Shown here: positions 23,753 through 34,810 of the stretch, piece after piece | Position numbering within the stretch: position 1 is the first letter of the stretch | How the letters are laid out: the number at the start of each line of letters is the position of its first letter | The notes under the pieces: generated by a model | Told to the model about the DNA's origin: nothing | Databases searched by the model: none | Seen by the model: the letters and a program-made list of their open reading frames with translations, nothing else | Position numbers and translations under genes: made by a program | Assembly (NCBI RefSeq): GCF_029076695.1 | Contig: NZ_JARFIK010000001.1 | Coordinates: 186,001 to 250,000 of the forward strand | DNA: 64,000 nucleotides | From: Adlercreutzia equolifaciens | Lineage (GTDB): Bacteria > Actinomycetota > Coriobacteriia > Coriobacteriales > Eggerthellaceae | Direction: 5' to 3'

Positions 23753-25417
23753 ATGCAGGAACGCACTACTTCCGCGCCGTTGGCTCCTTCCTCACCGGCA
23801 CTGGTTTCTTCCTCTCCGACCGCAGCTTCTTCCTCCGCTCCGTCGGCTTCTTCGCGCAACTCTAGCGGCAGCGTCGCGGCCTCCTCTCTCACTCCCCTGG
23901 CCTTGGACGCCCTGGCTTTGGTGCAAAACGAACTGCTGGTCAGCCTGCGTTTCATGAGCGCTGCGTTCGCGCGCCTGGAGCCCCTGCCCCTAGCGGGAGC
24001 CACCTTCGCCACCGACGGCGCGCACCTGCGTTTCGACCCCGCTTGGTGGGCGCGCCTCTACGCCACGGACAGCGCCTCGGCAGCCCGCGCCTACCTGCAC
24101 ATCATCCTCCACAACGTGTTCCTACACCTGTATCCCGGTGCCGGCATTGAGCCCGACTTGTGGGACATCGCCTGCGACATGGTAGTGGAATCGGTCATCG
24201 ACCAGCTGGACTTACCCGCTACGCGCACGCCCCAGGCCGCAGCCTGCCGCCCCGAGCTGGAGCGCATGACTGAAGAAGCAGGGCTCATGACTGCCGAGCG
24301 CGTGTACGCCGCCCTGCGCGAACGGCGCGCGGCTGGCGCCACCGACGAAGACCTGGCCCGCCTGGGCGCGCGCTTCTACGTCGACGATCACCGCCCCTGG
24401 CACGCCATCGCCATCGGCGAAGGGACCGCGGGCGTCCCCGAAGAGGGCGACGCCGCCGAGGGCGAAGGCCGCCGCGCGGCGCCCGCAGGCAAAGCCGGCA
24501 TTTCCGGCACTGACATGGACGTGCCCGAAGAAGCCGAAGAGGCCCCCTACTCTCACAAGGCTGAGCAGGCCATGGGATCGGCCGACATCGCCCAGAAAGA
24601 GGCACCCCAAAACGCTGCGCCCGCCGTGGGCGAGCGCCTAGCGGACACGGTTCAGCTGGACCGCTCCCGCGAGCAGTGGGAAAACGCCGCCCTAGAAATG
24701 GGCATTCAGTTGGATGCCTACGCGCGCTTGTGGGGCATCGAGGGCTCGAACTTGGCCATGAACCTGCGCAAGGTCACCCGCGAAAAGCACGACTACCGCG
24801 CTTTCCTGCGCAAATTCGCCCGCATGGGCGAGCAGATTCGCGTGAACGACGACGAGTTCGACTATGTGTTCTACTGCTACGGCCTTTCCCTCTACGGCAA
24901 CTTGCCCCTGGTGGAACCCGTGGAATTTGCCGAAGAGAAGCGCATCCGCGATTTCGTTATTGCCATCGACACCTCGGCGTCCACCAAAGACGGCCTGGTG
25001 CGGAAATTCATCGAGCGCACCTACGCCATCCTGGCCGACGAGACCAGCTTCTTCTCGAAAATGAACGTGCTCGTTATCCAGTGCGATGCGGCCGTGACCG
25101 ACGTCGCCCGCATCGAGAGCCTGCGCGACCTTGACCGCTACCTGGACCATCTGGAAATCCGCGGTTTGGGCGGCACCGACTTCCGGCCGGTGTTCGACTA
25201 TGTGGACGAGGCCCTGATGCGCGGCGACCTGGACGATCTGGGCGGCCTCATTTACTTTACCGACGGCCAGGGCACCTACCCCAAGCATCGCCCCGCCTAC
25301 GAAACCGCCTTTGTGTTCCTAGATTCCGACGATGCGGCCCACAGCGCCCCTGTGCCCCCGTGGGCCATGAAGGTAGTACTGGACGAGACCTTCGTGCTTG
25401 AGAACGAACCCCTGTAA
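23753..25417 (+). CDS. VWA/DUF2201-like protein
   Basis: 554 residues: a Ser/Ala-rich N-terminal tail, a DUF2201-like metallopeptidase domain (about 60-200), an acidic linker (about 225-300) and a C-terminal von Willebrand A-like domain (DFVIAIDTSASTKDG, with IRGLGGTDFRPVFDY later). The peptidase helix reads HIILHNVFLH, keeping the His pair but lacking the catalytic Glu of HExxH, so it may be inactive or metal-binding only. The ATG at 23753 follows AAAGGAGGGA. It lies 22 nt before a MoxR ATPase, the standard MoxR/VWA partner pair thought to remodel or activate protein complexes. Confidence 0.82.
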   Translation: MQERTTSAPLAPSSPALVSSSPTAASSSAPSASSRNSSGSVAASSLTPLALDALALVQNELLVSLRFMSAAFARLEPLPLAGATFATDGAHLRFDPAWWARLYATDSASAARAYLHIILHNVFLHLYPGAGIEPDLWDIACDMVVESVIDQLDLPATRTPQAAACRPELERMTEEAGLMTAERVYAALRERRAAGATDEDLARLGARFYVDDHRPWHAIAIGEGTAGVPEEGDAAEGEGRRAAPAGKAGISGTDMDVPEEAEEAPYSHKAEQAMGSADIAQKEAPQNAAPAVGERLADTVQLDRSREQWENAALEMGIQLDAYARLWGIEGSNLAMNLRKVTREKHDYRAFLRKFARMGEQIRVNDDEFDYVFYCYGLSLYGNLPLVEPVEFAEEKRIRDFVIAIDTSASTKDGLVRKFIERTYAILADETSFFSKMNVLVIQCDAAVTDVARIESLRDLDRYLDHLEIRGLGGTDFRPVFDYVDEALMRGDLDDLGGLIYFTDGQGTYPKHRPAYETAFVFLDSDDAAHSAPVPPWAMKVVLDETFVLENEPL

Positions 25418-25439
25418 CGCCCGTTAGCAAGGAGCCTCT

Positions 25440-26963
25440 ATGAACATCCGTGAAGCCAAGCAGCAAATTCGCAACGCCATGGTGGCCTACTTCACCAAGG
25501 ACGAATTCGGCAACTACTTGCTGCCACCGGAGCGCCAACGCCCCGTGTTCCTCATCGGCGCACCCGGCATTGGCAAGACGGCCATCATGGAGCAAATTGC
25601 CCGCGAGCTGGAAGTGGGATTCGTGGCCTACTCCATGACGCACCATACGCGCCAAAGCGCCCTGGGCCTCCCCTTTATTGCCAGCAAGAACTACGGCGGC
25701 GTGGAGTACCAGGTGTCGGAGTACACCATGAGCGAGATCATTGCCTCGGTCTACGAGGCCATGGAGGAAACGGGTCGCACCGAGGGCATTCTGTTCCTGG
25801 ACGAGATCAACTGCGTATCCGAGACCCTGACTCCGGCCATGCTGCAGTTTCTGCAGTACAAGGTGTTCGGCCGCCACAAGGTGCCCGATGGCTGGATTGT
25901 GGTAACCGCCGGCAATCCCCCGGAGTACAACCGCACCGCCCACGACTTCGACATTGCCACCTGGGATCGCCTCAAGCGCATTGATGTGGAGCCCGATTAC
26001 GAGACGTGGCGCGAGTACGCCGTGTCGGCCGAAGTGCATCCGGCCGTCATCACCTACCTGGATATCGAGCGCAGCCACTTCTACGCCGTGGAAGCCACCC
26101 CTGACGGGGCCTCCTTCGTGACGGCCCGCGGCTGGGACGACCTTTCCGCCATGATCAAGCTCTACGAAGCCCAGGGGATTTTAGTGGACGAGCTGCTGGT
26201 GGAGCAGTACGTGCAGAACCCGGACATCGCCAAGCGCTTCGCCCTGTACTACGACTTGTTCACGAAGTACCGTTCGGATTACCAGATTGACCGCATCTTG
26301 GACGGCACCGCCGATGCGGCGCTGGCCGAACGCGCGCGGCTGGCGCCCTTTGACGAGCGCGTGGCCGTTATGGGCCTCATCGTGGACGCTACGGTGGGAC
26401 AGCTGCGCGGCGCCGTGCTGGAGGAGAAGGCGGCAGCCTTTGCGCACCAGGCCTTGGGCGAGCTTAAGGAAGGGGTTTTCGGTTGTGGCCTTACCGAAAG
26501 TGATGATATTGCCGAAATTGTTAAGACCACAATAGCAACCCTGGCCCGCACCCGCGACACCGAGCGCGCCAACAGCCTGCTGGACGAGGAGCGCTATCGC
26601 TCCTACGAGCGCACCATCGCACTTCTGGACACCGCGTTGCGCTTGGGAGCCGATCTGCCAGGAGGCACCACGTTCTCGCTGGTGCGGCAACTGTTCGGCG
26701 AAATGCTCGACGAGCTGGATGCGGCCATCGAGGGAGCCTCGCTGGCCCTGGACAACGTCTTCCGCTTCGTCGAGGCCGCCTTCGGCGAAGGCCAAGAGAT
26801 GCTCATGCTGGTGACGGACCTGTCGGTCAGCCGCGCCGGCATGACCTTCATCAATGACCACGGGTCCGACCGCTACTTCGCCCACAACCAGAGCCTGCAG
26901 TTCTACGAACGCGGAAGCGATCTGGCCGACCGTATCAACCGCATCGTTCTTGAAGAGGAGTAA
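25440..26963 (+). CDS. MoxR-family AAA+ ATPase
   Basis: 507 residues: Walker A GAPGIGKTA near residue 40, Walker B ILFLDEINC near 117, sensor 1 VVTAGNPPEYN, then a C-terminal helical region of about 250 residues that is longer than in typical MoxR proteins. The pairing with the preceding VWA protein (22-nt gap, AAGGAG SD) is the common MoxR-VWA arrangement. It probably acts as an ATP-driven chaperone; the client is unknown. This is a different MoxR system from that at 41102-42061. Confidence 0.9.
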   Translation: MNIREAKQQIRNAMVAYFTKDEFGNYLLPPERQRPVFLIGAPGIGKTAIMEQIARELEVGFVAYSMTHHTRQSALGLPFIASKNYGGVEYQVSEYTMSEIIASVYEAMEETGRTEGILFLDEINCVSETLTPAMLQFLQYKVFGRHKVPDGWIVVTAGNPPEYNRTAHDFDIATWDRLKRIDVEPDYETWREYAVSAEVHPAVITYLDIERSHFYAVEATPDGASFVTARGWDDLSAMIKLYEAQGILVDELLVEQYVQNPDIAKRFALYYDLFTKYRSDYQIDRILDGTADAALAERARLAPFDERVAVMGLIVDATVGQLRGAVLEEKAAAFAHQALGELKEGVFGCGLTESDDIAEIVKTTIATLARTRDTERANSLLDEERYRSYERTIALLDTALRLGADLPGGTTFSLVRQLFGEMLDELDAAIEGASLALDNVFRFVEAAFGEGQEMLMLVTDLSVSRAGMTFINDHGSDRYFAHNQSLQFYERGSDLADRINRIVLEEE

Positions 26964-27275
26964 GGGCGCGAAACCCGCACCTGCGTCGTCACCGACACGA
27001 GGCCGCAGACCCATGGAAACCGCGCATCCGCGGCACCGCGCCGGCGCGCAATAATGCGAGGCTCTTAGGGCCACCGAGGGCTAGGAGCCCCGTAAAAGCC
27101 CTGCGTACAACGGGTAGACTACTCCCGCTGATGTATCTCCGTGGCTCGTCCGTGATAAGGGGTTGCCCTCGTCCGAAAACCGTGCTGGAGCGTGATAGTG
27201 TGCGCTTCAGCACAAAGCACCGTGCCTTCGGGCACAACGGACAACCCCCTCATTGGACCCTTTAAGGAGATACGA
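26964..27275. other. 312-bp spacer between MoxR and htrA
   Basis: No gene is seen. GGCTCTTAG (27060-27068) and CTAGGAGCC (27081-27089) form an imperfect hairpin without a U-tract, perhaps a weak terminator. A GTGCC-TTCG-GGCAC tetraloop hairpin at 27222-27235 lies in the probable 5' leader of htrA. No clear -35/-10 pair was found. Confidence 0.4.
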
Positions 27276-28847
<1,572 letters not shown>

Positions 28848-28912
28848 GCCATCCCAACGGCTCTAAACGCCCCTGCAGCACGAACGCAGTTCATTCGCAG
28901 CATAAACGCACC

Positions 28913-28943
28913 GAGGGCGACCCCGTGGGGTCGCCCTCTTTTT
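28913..28943 (+). terminator. Rho-independent terminator of htrA
   Basis: Perfect 12-bp arms GAGGGCGACCCC and GGGGTCGCCCTC with a 2-nt loop, followed by TTTTTG. It lies 66 nt after the htrA stop. Confidence 0.93.
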
Positions 28944-28977
28944 GTTGGCTGATGTTGGCTAGCGCGGGCTGCGCTCC

Positions 28978-29958
28978 CTAGGACGCTATCAGCTCCAGGG
29001 AGCCGCTCAGAATATCGAAGTCAAGCTTGCAGGCCGCCCCTTCGCCGCTCTGAGCGCCCTCGAAATCATTACGGAAGCTACCGGTGGTTTTATCCACTTG
29101 GGCCGTCAACGCTGTATCGGCCGGAAGCTCCAGCACGATACGGCCCGATGCCAGCGAACCCGTGATGGCAGCCGGAGGCGCCGGGGTCGAGCTCAGAAGA
29201 AACTCGCCGGAGGCCTGCTCGACGGACAAGATCTGAGCCACCGTGCCCTCGTAGGAAACGCGCCCGCTGGCCAAGGTAAGATCAAGCGATTCGACCGCGA
29301 TATTGCTCACCGCCACCGATCCCGAGGCCACATCCAATTCAAACTGGGAGCACAGCACATCGCCCGAAGCGCCGTCGATGGTGTAGTCGCCCGAAGCCGC
29401 ATCGAGCTCGAAGCGCTCCAAATGGTCTTGCAGCGAGGCGGGAATGAGCAGTTCCAGCTCCTTGCCCGCACCCCACGAGTTGGAACACCCCAACAAACCG
29501 CCGTGACTTGGCAGGTAGTCGATGGAAAGCGTGCCGCTCTCGGACACTTCCCACAGAAGATCTGGCACCCGCCCGCTCAACGTTTCCGTAGCACGAATAG
29601 CGCCGTTGGTCTCCTCGTCGGGCACCACGCGGACGTTCACCTTACCAGCCAGCCAGTTCAATTCGATGGCCGACACCTTCGCCGCCTCCACCTCGAAGCT
29701 GCCTTGCCCCCAGGCATCGGCATGGGCGTTTTCCGGTCCCTCATAGTCGTCGGTCACAATGACAGCACTGTCTTTGACCACATCGGACAGCGGCTCAAAG
29801 GCCATGCAGCCCGCCACGCCGCCCAGCGGCCACCAGGGACTTCCCCAATCACTCCAGCCGCGATTGCCGCGCAGGCAGCCGCCCAGCCACCCGCACACCA
29901 GCAGGCAGAGCAAAGCAATGAGGCCGATCTTCACATAGGTGCTCTTCGCCAGTTTCAT
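28978..29958 (-). CDS. DUF4097-like beta-strand repeat membrane protein
   Basis: 326 residues with one N-terminal membrane segment (about 10-28) ending in GWLGGC, then an extracytoplasmic domain of repeated short beta-strands with D-ASG-Y/V patterns (FELDAASGDYTIDGASGD, FELDVASGSVAVSN, TLASGRVSYEG). This is the DUF4097 'putative adhesin' fold. It overlaps the XRE gene by 4 nt, a common pairing. The role is unknown, probably envelope sensing or structure. Confidence 0.8.
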   Translation of the reverse strand: MKLAKSTYVKIGLIALLCLLVCGWLGGCLRGNRGWSDWGSPWWPLGGVAGCMAFEPLSDVVKDSAVIVTDDYEGPENAHADAWGQGSFEVEAAKVSAIELNWLAGKVNVRVVPDEETNGAIRATETLSGRVPDLLWEVSESGTLSIDYLPSHGGLLGCSNSWGAGKELELLIPASLQDHLERFELDAASGDYTIDGASGDVLCSQFELDVASGSVAVSNIAVESLDLTLASGRVSYEGTVAQILSVEQASGEFLLSSTPAPPAAITGSLASGRIVLELPADTALTAQVDKTTGSFRNDFEGAQSGEGAACKLDFDILSGSLELIAS

Positions 29959-30920
29959 CGGTCGCCCCCTTCTTCTTCGGAAGCGTCAGATGATGCCGGA
30001 GGGGCCGATTGGGACCCATAGGCCGATACCGCCGAGGGGGTGCTTCCAGCGGGCGCGGCGGCGGAAGCCGCCGCAGACGAACTGCCAGCCTGCACCGTGG
30101 GTGCGCTGACAGCACCAACGCCCTCAGCAGACGCCGCGCCGCCGAAGCTTGCGGCACGCTGGGCGCGCTCGGCCTTCCATTCTTGAAATCCCGGATCGGC
30201 CTCCAGAACGTTCACCGCCCAGTAATAGAAGGGGATGGTCAGGAAAATGACCCAACCCGGATGCCACCACCCGAAGCAGAAGCCCACCAGTAGGAAGATC
30301 ACCGCGCACAGCAGCGGATAGGGAAAGCTTTGCAGCGGGTCCTTCGGTGCCGACGCGGGTACGGGCATTGGTGCCGGAGACGGGGCCATCGGCGTGGGAG
30401 GTGGCGTCATGGGAGTCGAAGACATCGGAGGAACCGGCCGCGGCGCCCCGTAAGGCGCCCCCTGCACGAAAGGTGGCTGCTGGGCCGACGCCCCTGGCAT
30501 CGACGGGGCAATCGGACGAGACGCGTTCACCTCCACAACTACCTTCGCGGGCTCCACCGACTCCTTGGAGGCGGCGGTGGCCACGGTAGCCGCCTCGGCC
30601 GCCGCCGACTGAGCGCGCACCGCGGCCTCTTGAGCCGCAGCGGCCGCTTCGACCACCTCGTTTTCTGCCGAGGTCGCGCGCTCCTGGGCCTCATAGCGCA
30701 TATCTTCTTCCACTTCCGGACTAACGCGCAACAGCTCATCAATGGTTACTTCGTACAGATCGGCCAAGGCAATGAGGTTGCCCATATCGGGAGCCGACTC
30801 GGCGCGCTCCCACTTGGACACGGCCTGGCGCGACAATCCCAATTGCGTGGCCAGGTCCTCTTGGGAGAACCCGCGCTCGCGGCGCAGTTCGGCAAGGCGC
30901 TGGGCGATTTCGACGTTCAT
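29955..30920 (-). CDS. XRE-family regulator with Pro-rich linker and membrane segment
   Basis: 321 residues: an N-terminal HTH of the Cro/XRE type (RLAELRRERGFSQEDLATQL and SRQAVSKWERAESAPD), an Ala/Glu-rich coiled region (about 75-120) and a Pro/Met-rich linker. Two short membrane segments lie near 215-245 (LLCAVIFLLVGFCFGWW and VIFLTIPFYYWAV), before a Ser/Ala-rich tail. A membrane-tethered regulator is inferred. The ATG at 30920 has AAGGGAA upstream; the upstream in-frame start is not supported. Coupled to the DUF4097 gene. Confidence 0.8.
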   Translation of the reverse strand: MNVEIAQRLAELRRERGFSQEDLATQLGLSRQAVSKWERAESAPDMGNLIALADLYEVTIDELLRVSPEVEEDMRYEAQERATSAENEVVEAAAAAQEAAVRAQSAAAEAATVATAASKESVEPAKVVVEVNASRPIAPSMPGASAQQPPFVQGAPYGAPRPVPPMSSTPMTPPPTPMAPSPAPMPVPASAPKDPLQSFPYPLLCAVIFLLVGFCFGWWHPGWVIFLTIPFYYWAVNVLEADPGFQEWKAERAQRAASFGGAASAEGVGAVSAPTVQAGSSSAAASAAAPAGSTPSAVSAYGSQSAPPASSDASEEEGGDR

Positions 30921-31038
30921 CACAGTTCCCTTTCGCGTCTTCTTCGTCACATCTTGCCTCTCACCCTATGGTTTCCGCACCAGTTGCACCAGCACCTTAT
31001 GTGGTCAATTTACCAGAAGCGGGCAAAATTCCCCGCGA

Positions 31039-31051
31039 CAACCAATGGTTG
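31039..31051. promoter_or_regulatory. Palindromic operator candidate upstream of the XRE gene
   Basis: CAACCA-A-TGGTTG is a perfect 13-bp palindrome, flanked by CCCCGC and CGGG that nearly extend it, about 120 bp before the XRE start. It could be the autoregulatory site. Confidence 0.4.
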
Positions 31052-31094
31052 CGGGTAACGTGAACTGGGAATTTGCGAGATTTTGACGATGAAG

Positions 31095-31943
31095 CTATTT
31101 CGGCTCGAGCCACAGGTTCAAGTCCACTGGCGTCTCGATGCCGGCCACATCACCGGCATTGGTGTACTGCCAAAGAGCAAAATCGAAGGGAGCCGTAGGC
31201 GAAGGCACGCCGTATTCCGCCAACCACAGTGGGTAGGCAGCGCGGGCTTCCGCCGTCAATCGCAGAAGGTCATTCTGGTTCCCATAAATGAGGGGCTGAT
31301 ACCCCGCCTGCTTGATAGCCTCGCAGAAAGCCAAAGCGTTAGCGGTGAACTGCTCGGCCGACAGGTTGTTCGCACGGGCTCCTTCGATCTCCACGGCCTC
31401 ATGGTCGTAGGCGACGGTGGCGAAGGTGACCCCGGCCTGTTCGGTCTCGCGCAGGTTGTCGATGGCGAAGGCAGCCTCTTCGCGCGCTTCGTCCTCGGTA
31501 AGTGCCTGGGAGAAGAAGTAGGCGCTCACCTCGAGCCCTGCCTCGTGGGCGCGCACGGCATTCTGGTAGAAGAACTCGTCGGCCCCCAGAGCGCCCTCAG
31601 TAGCGCCGCGATTGCCGATGCGTGCGAAGACGAACTGCACCCCAGCCGCGGCCACTTGGACCCAGTCGATAGCGTCGCCCTGATGCTCGGACACGTCGAT
31701 ACCCCAGCGCGAACGCACCTGGTTATCCTCGTAATAGGCCAGCTTTTCGCCGTCCCACACCAAGTTGTCCCAGTTGTAGGGACTCACATAGGGCTCCGGT
31801 TCTTCGGGCGCGGCGGACTGCTGAGTGCCTCCGCCGCTGCATCCTGCCAAAAGGCCTCCGGTACCGCAAGCAAAAGCGGCCGCTGTCCAAGCGCTGGCGG
31901 CCATAAAAGACCGACGCGTCAGAAGAGGCGAATGATCGAACAC
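31095..31943 (-). CDS. GH25 lysozyme-like lipoprotein
   Basis: 282 residues from a GTG at 31943 with AAGGAGGAA 5 nt upstream. A twin-arginine-like TRRSFMAA and a lipobox LAGC (Cys35) indicate a membrane-tethered exported protein. The catalytic domain starts WGIDVSEHQG near residue 80, with FVFARIG, AYFFSQ and the acidic DHE in VAYDHEAVEI, matching glycoside hydrolase family 25, which cleaves the MurNAc-GlcNAc bond of peptidoglycan. It ends FALWQYTNAG...VDLNLW, as expected for GH25. Probably involved in wall remodelling. Confidence 0.9.
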   Translation of the reverse strand: MFDHSPLLTRRSFMAASAWTAAAFACGTGGLLAGCSGGGTQQSAAPEEPEPYVSPYNWDNLVWDGEKLAYYEDNQVRSRWGIDVSEHQGDAIDWVQVAAAGVQFVFARIGNRGATEGALGADEFFYQNAVRAHEAGLEVSAYFFSQALTEDEAREEAAFAIDNLRETEQAGVTFATVAYDHEAVEIEGARANNLSAEQFTANALAFCEAIKQAGYQPLIYGNQNDLLRLTAEARAAYPLWLAEYGVPSPTAPFDFALWQYTNAGDVAGIETPVDLNLWLEPK

Positions 31944-32255
31944 GGAAGTTCCTCCTTGACAGATGGGGCGATCAGGGCCGACGGCAAGATCGGCCAACGA
32001 ACAGATAGCTGACGATGAGCGAGCCACCAGACCCCGTGGCTCGCATCGAGCAGGCGGGGCTCACAAGGCGCGACAACGGCATCTGAGCGTCGCTACGACT
32101 CTGCAGCGTCTCCTTATTTTATAGGAGACCATTTTTCTGCATCGAATCTGCCGCAAACTGGCAGAAAAACGAGAAGTAGCCCGGCACGTCTTTCGTCTGC
32201 ATCCACGAAAAGCGCACCGGGCCTTTTCTTCATACGCGCCGCCCGCTTTGTCGCG
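31944..32255. other. 312-bp spacer with several hairpins
   Basis: No gene is seen. GCGAGCCAC/GTGGCTCGC form a perfect 9-bp hairpin (32019-32044). TTTTTCTGC (32132-32140) and GCAGAAAAA (32161-32169) form another that competes with a nested CTGCC/GGCAG pair. Neither has a clear U-tract in the minus direction; they may mark the 3' end of the HerA-like transcript. Confidence 0.4.
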
Positions 32256-33827
32256 CTACTTCCGCAAACCACCGAAGATGCCGCGAAGGAGCTGGCGACT
32301 GGTTTCGCGGCCAATTTGCCCGATGACCGAGCTGACCGTCTTCATGGCCTGCTCGCGCTGCTTTTCGGCCGCTCGGGCCGCACGCTCGGCTTCCTTTTCA
32401 GCGGCCTTCTGGGCACGCTCGGCCTCCTTCTCGGCCGCCTTCGCTGCCCGGGCTTCTTCGGCCGCCTTCTGCTTCTCGAACTCGGCGCGCTCCTTTTCCA
32501 GCTGAGCCTTTTGCGCGGCCAGCTCGTCGGCTTCGGCGGCGGCGTTCTTCTCAGCGGCTATCTTCTCGTAGGCACTTTCGCGATCAATGGCCTGGCCGTA
32601 CTTCTCCATGAGGGCAGCCTGAGCCTGCCGGACTTTCTCAAGGGTTTCCGGCGAGGCAGCGCCCATCTTGCACTCGGGCGGCAACACCTTGGCACGCTCC
32701 ACCACACAGGGCTGGCCGTCCTCGTTGAGCAGCGACACCAGCGCCTCGCCCGTGCCCACTTCTTGCAGCGCGTCCACGGAATCGAACGCCGGGTTCTCGC
32801 GGAACGAGGCCGCGGCGGCCTTCACGGCCTTCTGCTCGGCCGGCGTGTAGGCGCGCAGCCCGTGCTGGATGCGGTTGGACAGCTGGGCAAGCACTTCATC
32901 GGGAATGTCGGAGGGTGATTGGCTGATGAAGTAGACGCCCACGCCTTTGGAGCGAATGAGCTTCACCGTTTGGACGATTTTGTCCGTGAGCTCCTTGGGC
33001 ATGTCGTTGAACAGCAAGTGCGCCTCGTCGAAGAAGAAGACGAACTTCGGTTTGGGCAGGTCGCCCGCTTCGGGCAGCATCTCGTAGATTTCGCCAAGCA
33101 TCCACAGCAGGAACATGGCGTACACCTGGGGACTGGCCATGAGCTTCGCGGCGTTCAGGATGTTGACCACGCCCTGGCCGGCGTCGTCGGTGACCAGCCA
33201 GTCGGTAATGTCCAGGTTCGGCTCACCGAAGAAGATGTTGCCGCCCTGATCCTCCAGGGTGAGCAGGGCGCGCTGAATGGCACCGATGGACTGCGAGGAG
33301 ACGCGGCCGTAGAGCGTTTCCACCTCGCTGGAGTGTTCGGCCAGGTAGGCGAGCATGGCACGCAGGTCTTTCAGGTCGATGAGCAGCATGCCGTTGTCGT
33401 CGGCCAGGCGGAAGGCGATGGCCAGCACGCCGCGCTGCACGTCGGTAAGGCCAAGCAGGCGAGCGAGCAAGTCGGGCCCCATGTCGGAGATAGTGATGCG
33501 CACGGGGATGCCGTCGGCGGTGAGCATGTCCCACAGACGCACATCGCAGCCGCGGGGCGTCCACCCCTGGGCGCCCAGGGACGCAGCACGCTCGGCCATG
33601 GCCTCGGCGTTGTCGGCCGGCTCGGCCATGCCCGTGACGTCACCTTTCACATCGGCAAGAAACACCGGCACGCCGGCCTGGGCAAAGCCCTCGGCCAGCA
33701 CTTTCAACGTAACGGTTTTGCCCGTGCCCGAGGCGCCGGCAATAAGACCGTGACGGTTGGCCTGATCGAGCAGAAGATAGCAGGGGTTCTCGCCGCGCGC
33801 GACGAGGATTTTATCGCCTTCAAGCAT
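32256..33827 (-). CDS. HerA-like ATPase (DUF853 family)
   Basis: 523 residues. Walker A is GASGTGKTV near residue 33; Walker B is FVFFFDEAHLLF near 260, followed by KLIRSKGVGVYFISQSP-type text. The C-terminal ~90 residues are a charged Glu/Lys/Ala-rich coiled coil, then a short GIFGGLRK tail. DUF853 proteins are related to HerA-type translocases; their substrate is not known. The ATG at 33827 has AGGAGG 5 nt upstream. Monocistronic, divergent from the DUF2148 gene. Confidence 0.88.
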   Translation of the reverse strand: MLEGDKILVARGENPCYLLLDQANRHGLIAGASGTGKTVTLKVLAEGFAQAGVPVFLADVKGDVTGMAEPADNAEAMAERAASLGAQGWTPRGCDVRLWDMLTADGIPVRITISDMGPDLLARLLGLTDVQRGVLAIAFRLADDNGMLLIDLKDLRAMLAYLAEHSSEVETLYGRVSSQSIGAIQRALLTLEDQGGNIFFGEPNLDITDWLVTDDAGQGVVNILNAAKLMASPQVYAMFLLWMLGEIYEMLPEAGDLPKPKFVFFFDEAHLLFNDMPKELTDKIVQTVKLIRSKGVGVYFISQSPSDIPDEVLAQLSNRIQHGLRAYTPAEQKAVKAAAASFRENPAFDSVDALQEVGTGEALVSLLNEDGQPCVVERAKVLPPECKMGAASPETLEKVRQAQAALMEKYGQAIDRESAYEKIAAEKNAAAEADELAAQKAQLEKERAEFEKQKAAEEARAAKAAEKEAERAQKAAEKEAERAARAAEKQREQAMKTVSSVIGQIGRETSRQLLRGIFGGLRK

Positions 33828-33985
33828 GGAAGCCTCCTGACCGGGGGTATGAGTCGTTGGGCTCATCTTACGGGGAAGGTCACCGTTGCATGCCCCACAC
33901 GCCCCGCACCGTTGGAAGACCGTTGCGTGCCATCGTAGGGAGCAGGCGGTGCTAGAATGCAGGAAGCCGACGAAAAGGAGCTCTC

Positions 33986-34510
33986 ATGCTGTACGACGAA
34001 CGCACGCTGCGCCACGACCAGGCCTTAGACATTGCCCAGAAGATGCTGGTAGCCGCCCGAACGGCACCTAAGGGCAAGGGCATCGACGTGATCGAGTGCG
34101 CCGTTGTCGACGGCGACGAGCAAGAGGCGCTCGCATGCGCCATGGAGAGCATCGGCGAAGAGCGCGGCCACCAGTTCTTTCTGCGCGACGCGGGCTGCGT
34201 GCGCAAGAGCCAGTGCGTGGTGCTGGTGGGCACGCGCACCAAACTGCAGGGGCTGAACTGCGGTTACTGCGGCTTCGCCACCTGCGGCGAAAAGCCGGCC
34301 GAGGCTCCCTGCGAGATCAACGCCGTGGACGTGGGGATTGCCCTGGGAGCGGCGGTGTCGCGTGCCCAGGCCTACGGCGTGGACACCCGCATCATGTTCA
34401 GCGCCGGCCAAGCCGCCTGGAAGCTGGGCCTCCTCGGCGAAGGCGTGGGCCAGGTGTACGCCATTCCGGTGAGCATCAGCTCCAAGAGCCCGTTTTTCGA
34501 CCGCGGGTAG
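33986..34510 (+). CDS. DUF2148 ferredoxin-like protein
   Basis: 174 residues with one compact Cys motif CGYCGFATCGE...C near residue 92-108, typical of the DUF2148 family (predicted [4Fe-4S] binding). The start ATG follows AAAGGAGCTCTC. TAGAAT at about 33950 is a possible -10. Family function is not established; it occurs in anaerobes. No coupled neighbour. Confidence 0.85.
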   Translation: MLYDERTLRHDQALDIAQKMLVAARTAPKGKGIDVIECAVVDGDEQEALACAMESIGEERGHQFFLRDAGCVRKSQCVVLVGTRTKLQGLNCGYCGFATCGEKPAEAPCEINAVDVGIALGAAVSRAQAYGVDTRIMFSAGQAAWKLGLLGEGVGQVYAIPVSISSKSPFFDRG

Positions 34511-34810
34511 GAGGACGAAGGCCGCATCGCCTCCTGCACGTCTCGCTGCGTGGTCCGCTTCTTTGATAAATAGTTTACAGATGACGGTTTTTTATTCTGC
34601 ATCGAGTATAATTTCTCTGCTCAAACTGAATGAGACGTTTCTCTTGTCCCGCCCGCACAAGAGAATACGGCATGCGACGTGTTTCCCTTCCCGAAGCAGG
34701 TGCGTTTTACGCTTCTACGAACGAGCTATTCGCCACACCCGGCAGTCCTTCATTGAAGAGCAAGTGACATAACAGCAGGGAATGCAGATGCTGCTTCAGC
34801 CGTCGAAGAC
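34511..34810. promoter_or_regulatory. Leader region of the TetR gene
   Basis: 300 bp without a gene. A perfect TATAAT (34609-34614) lies in an AT-rich stretch; no good -35 is visible. Downstream, CTCTTGT (34641-34647) and ACAAGAG (34657-34663) form a perfect 7-bp inverted repeat just after the expected transcription start, a possible operator for the TetR protein. Confidence 0.45.
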
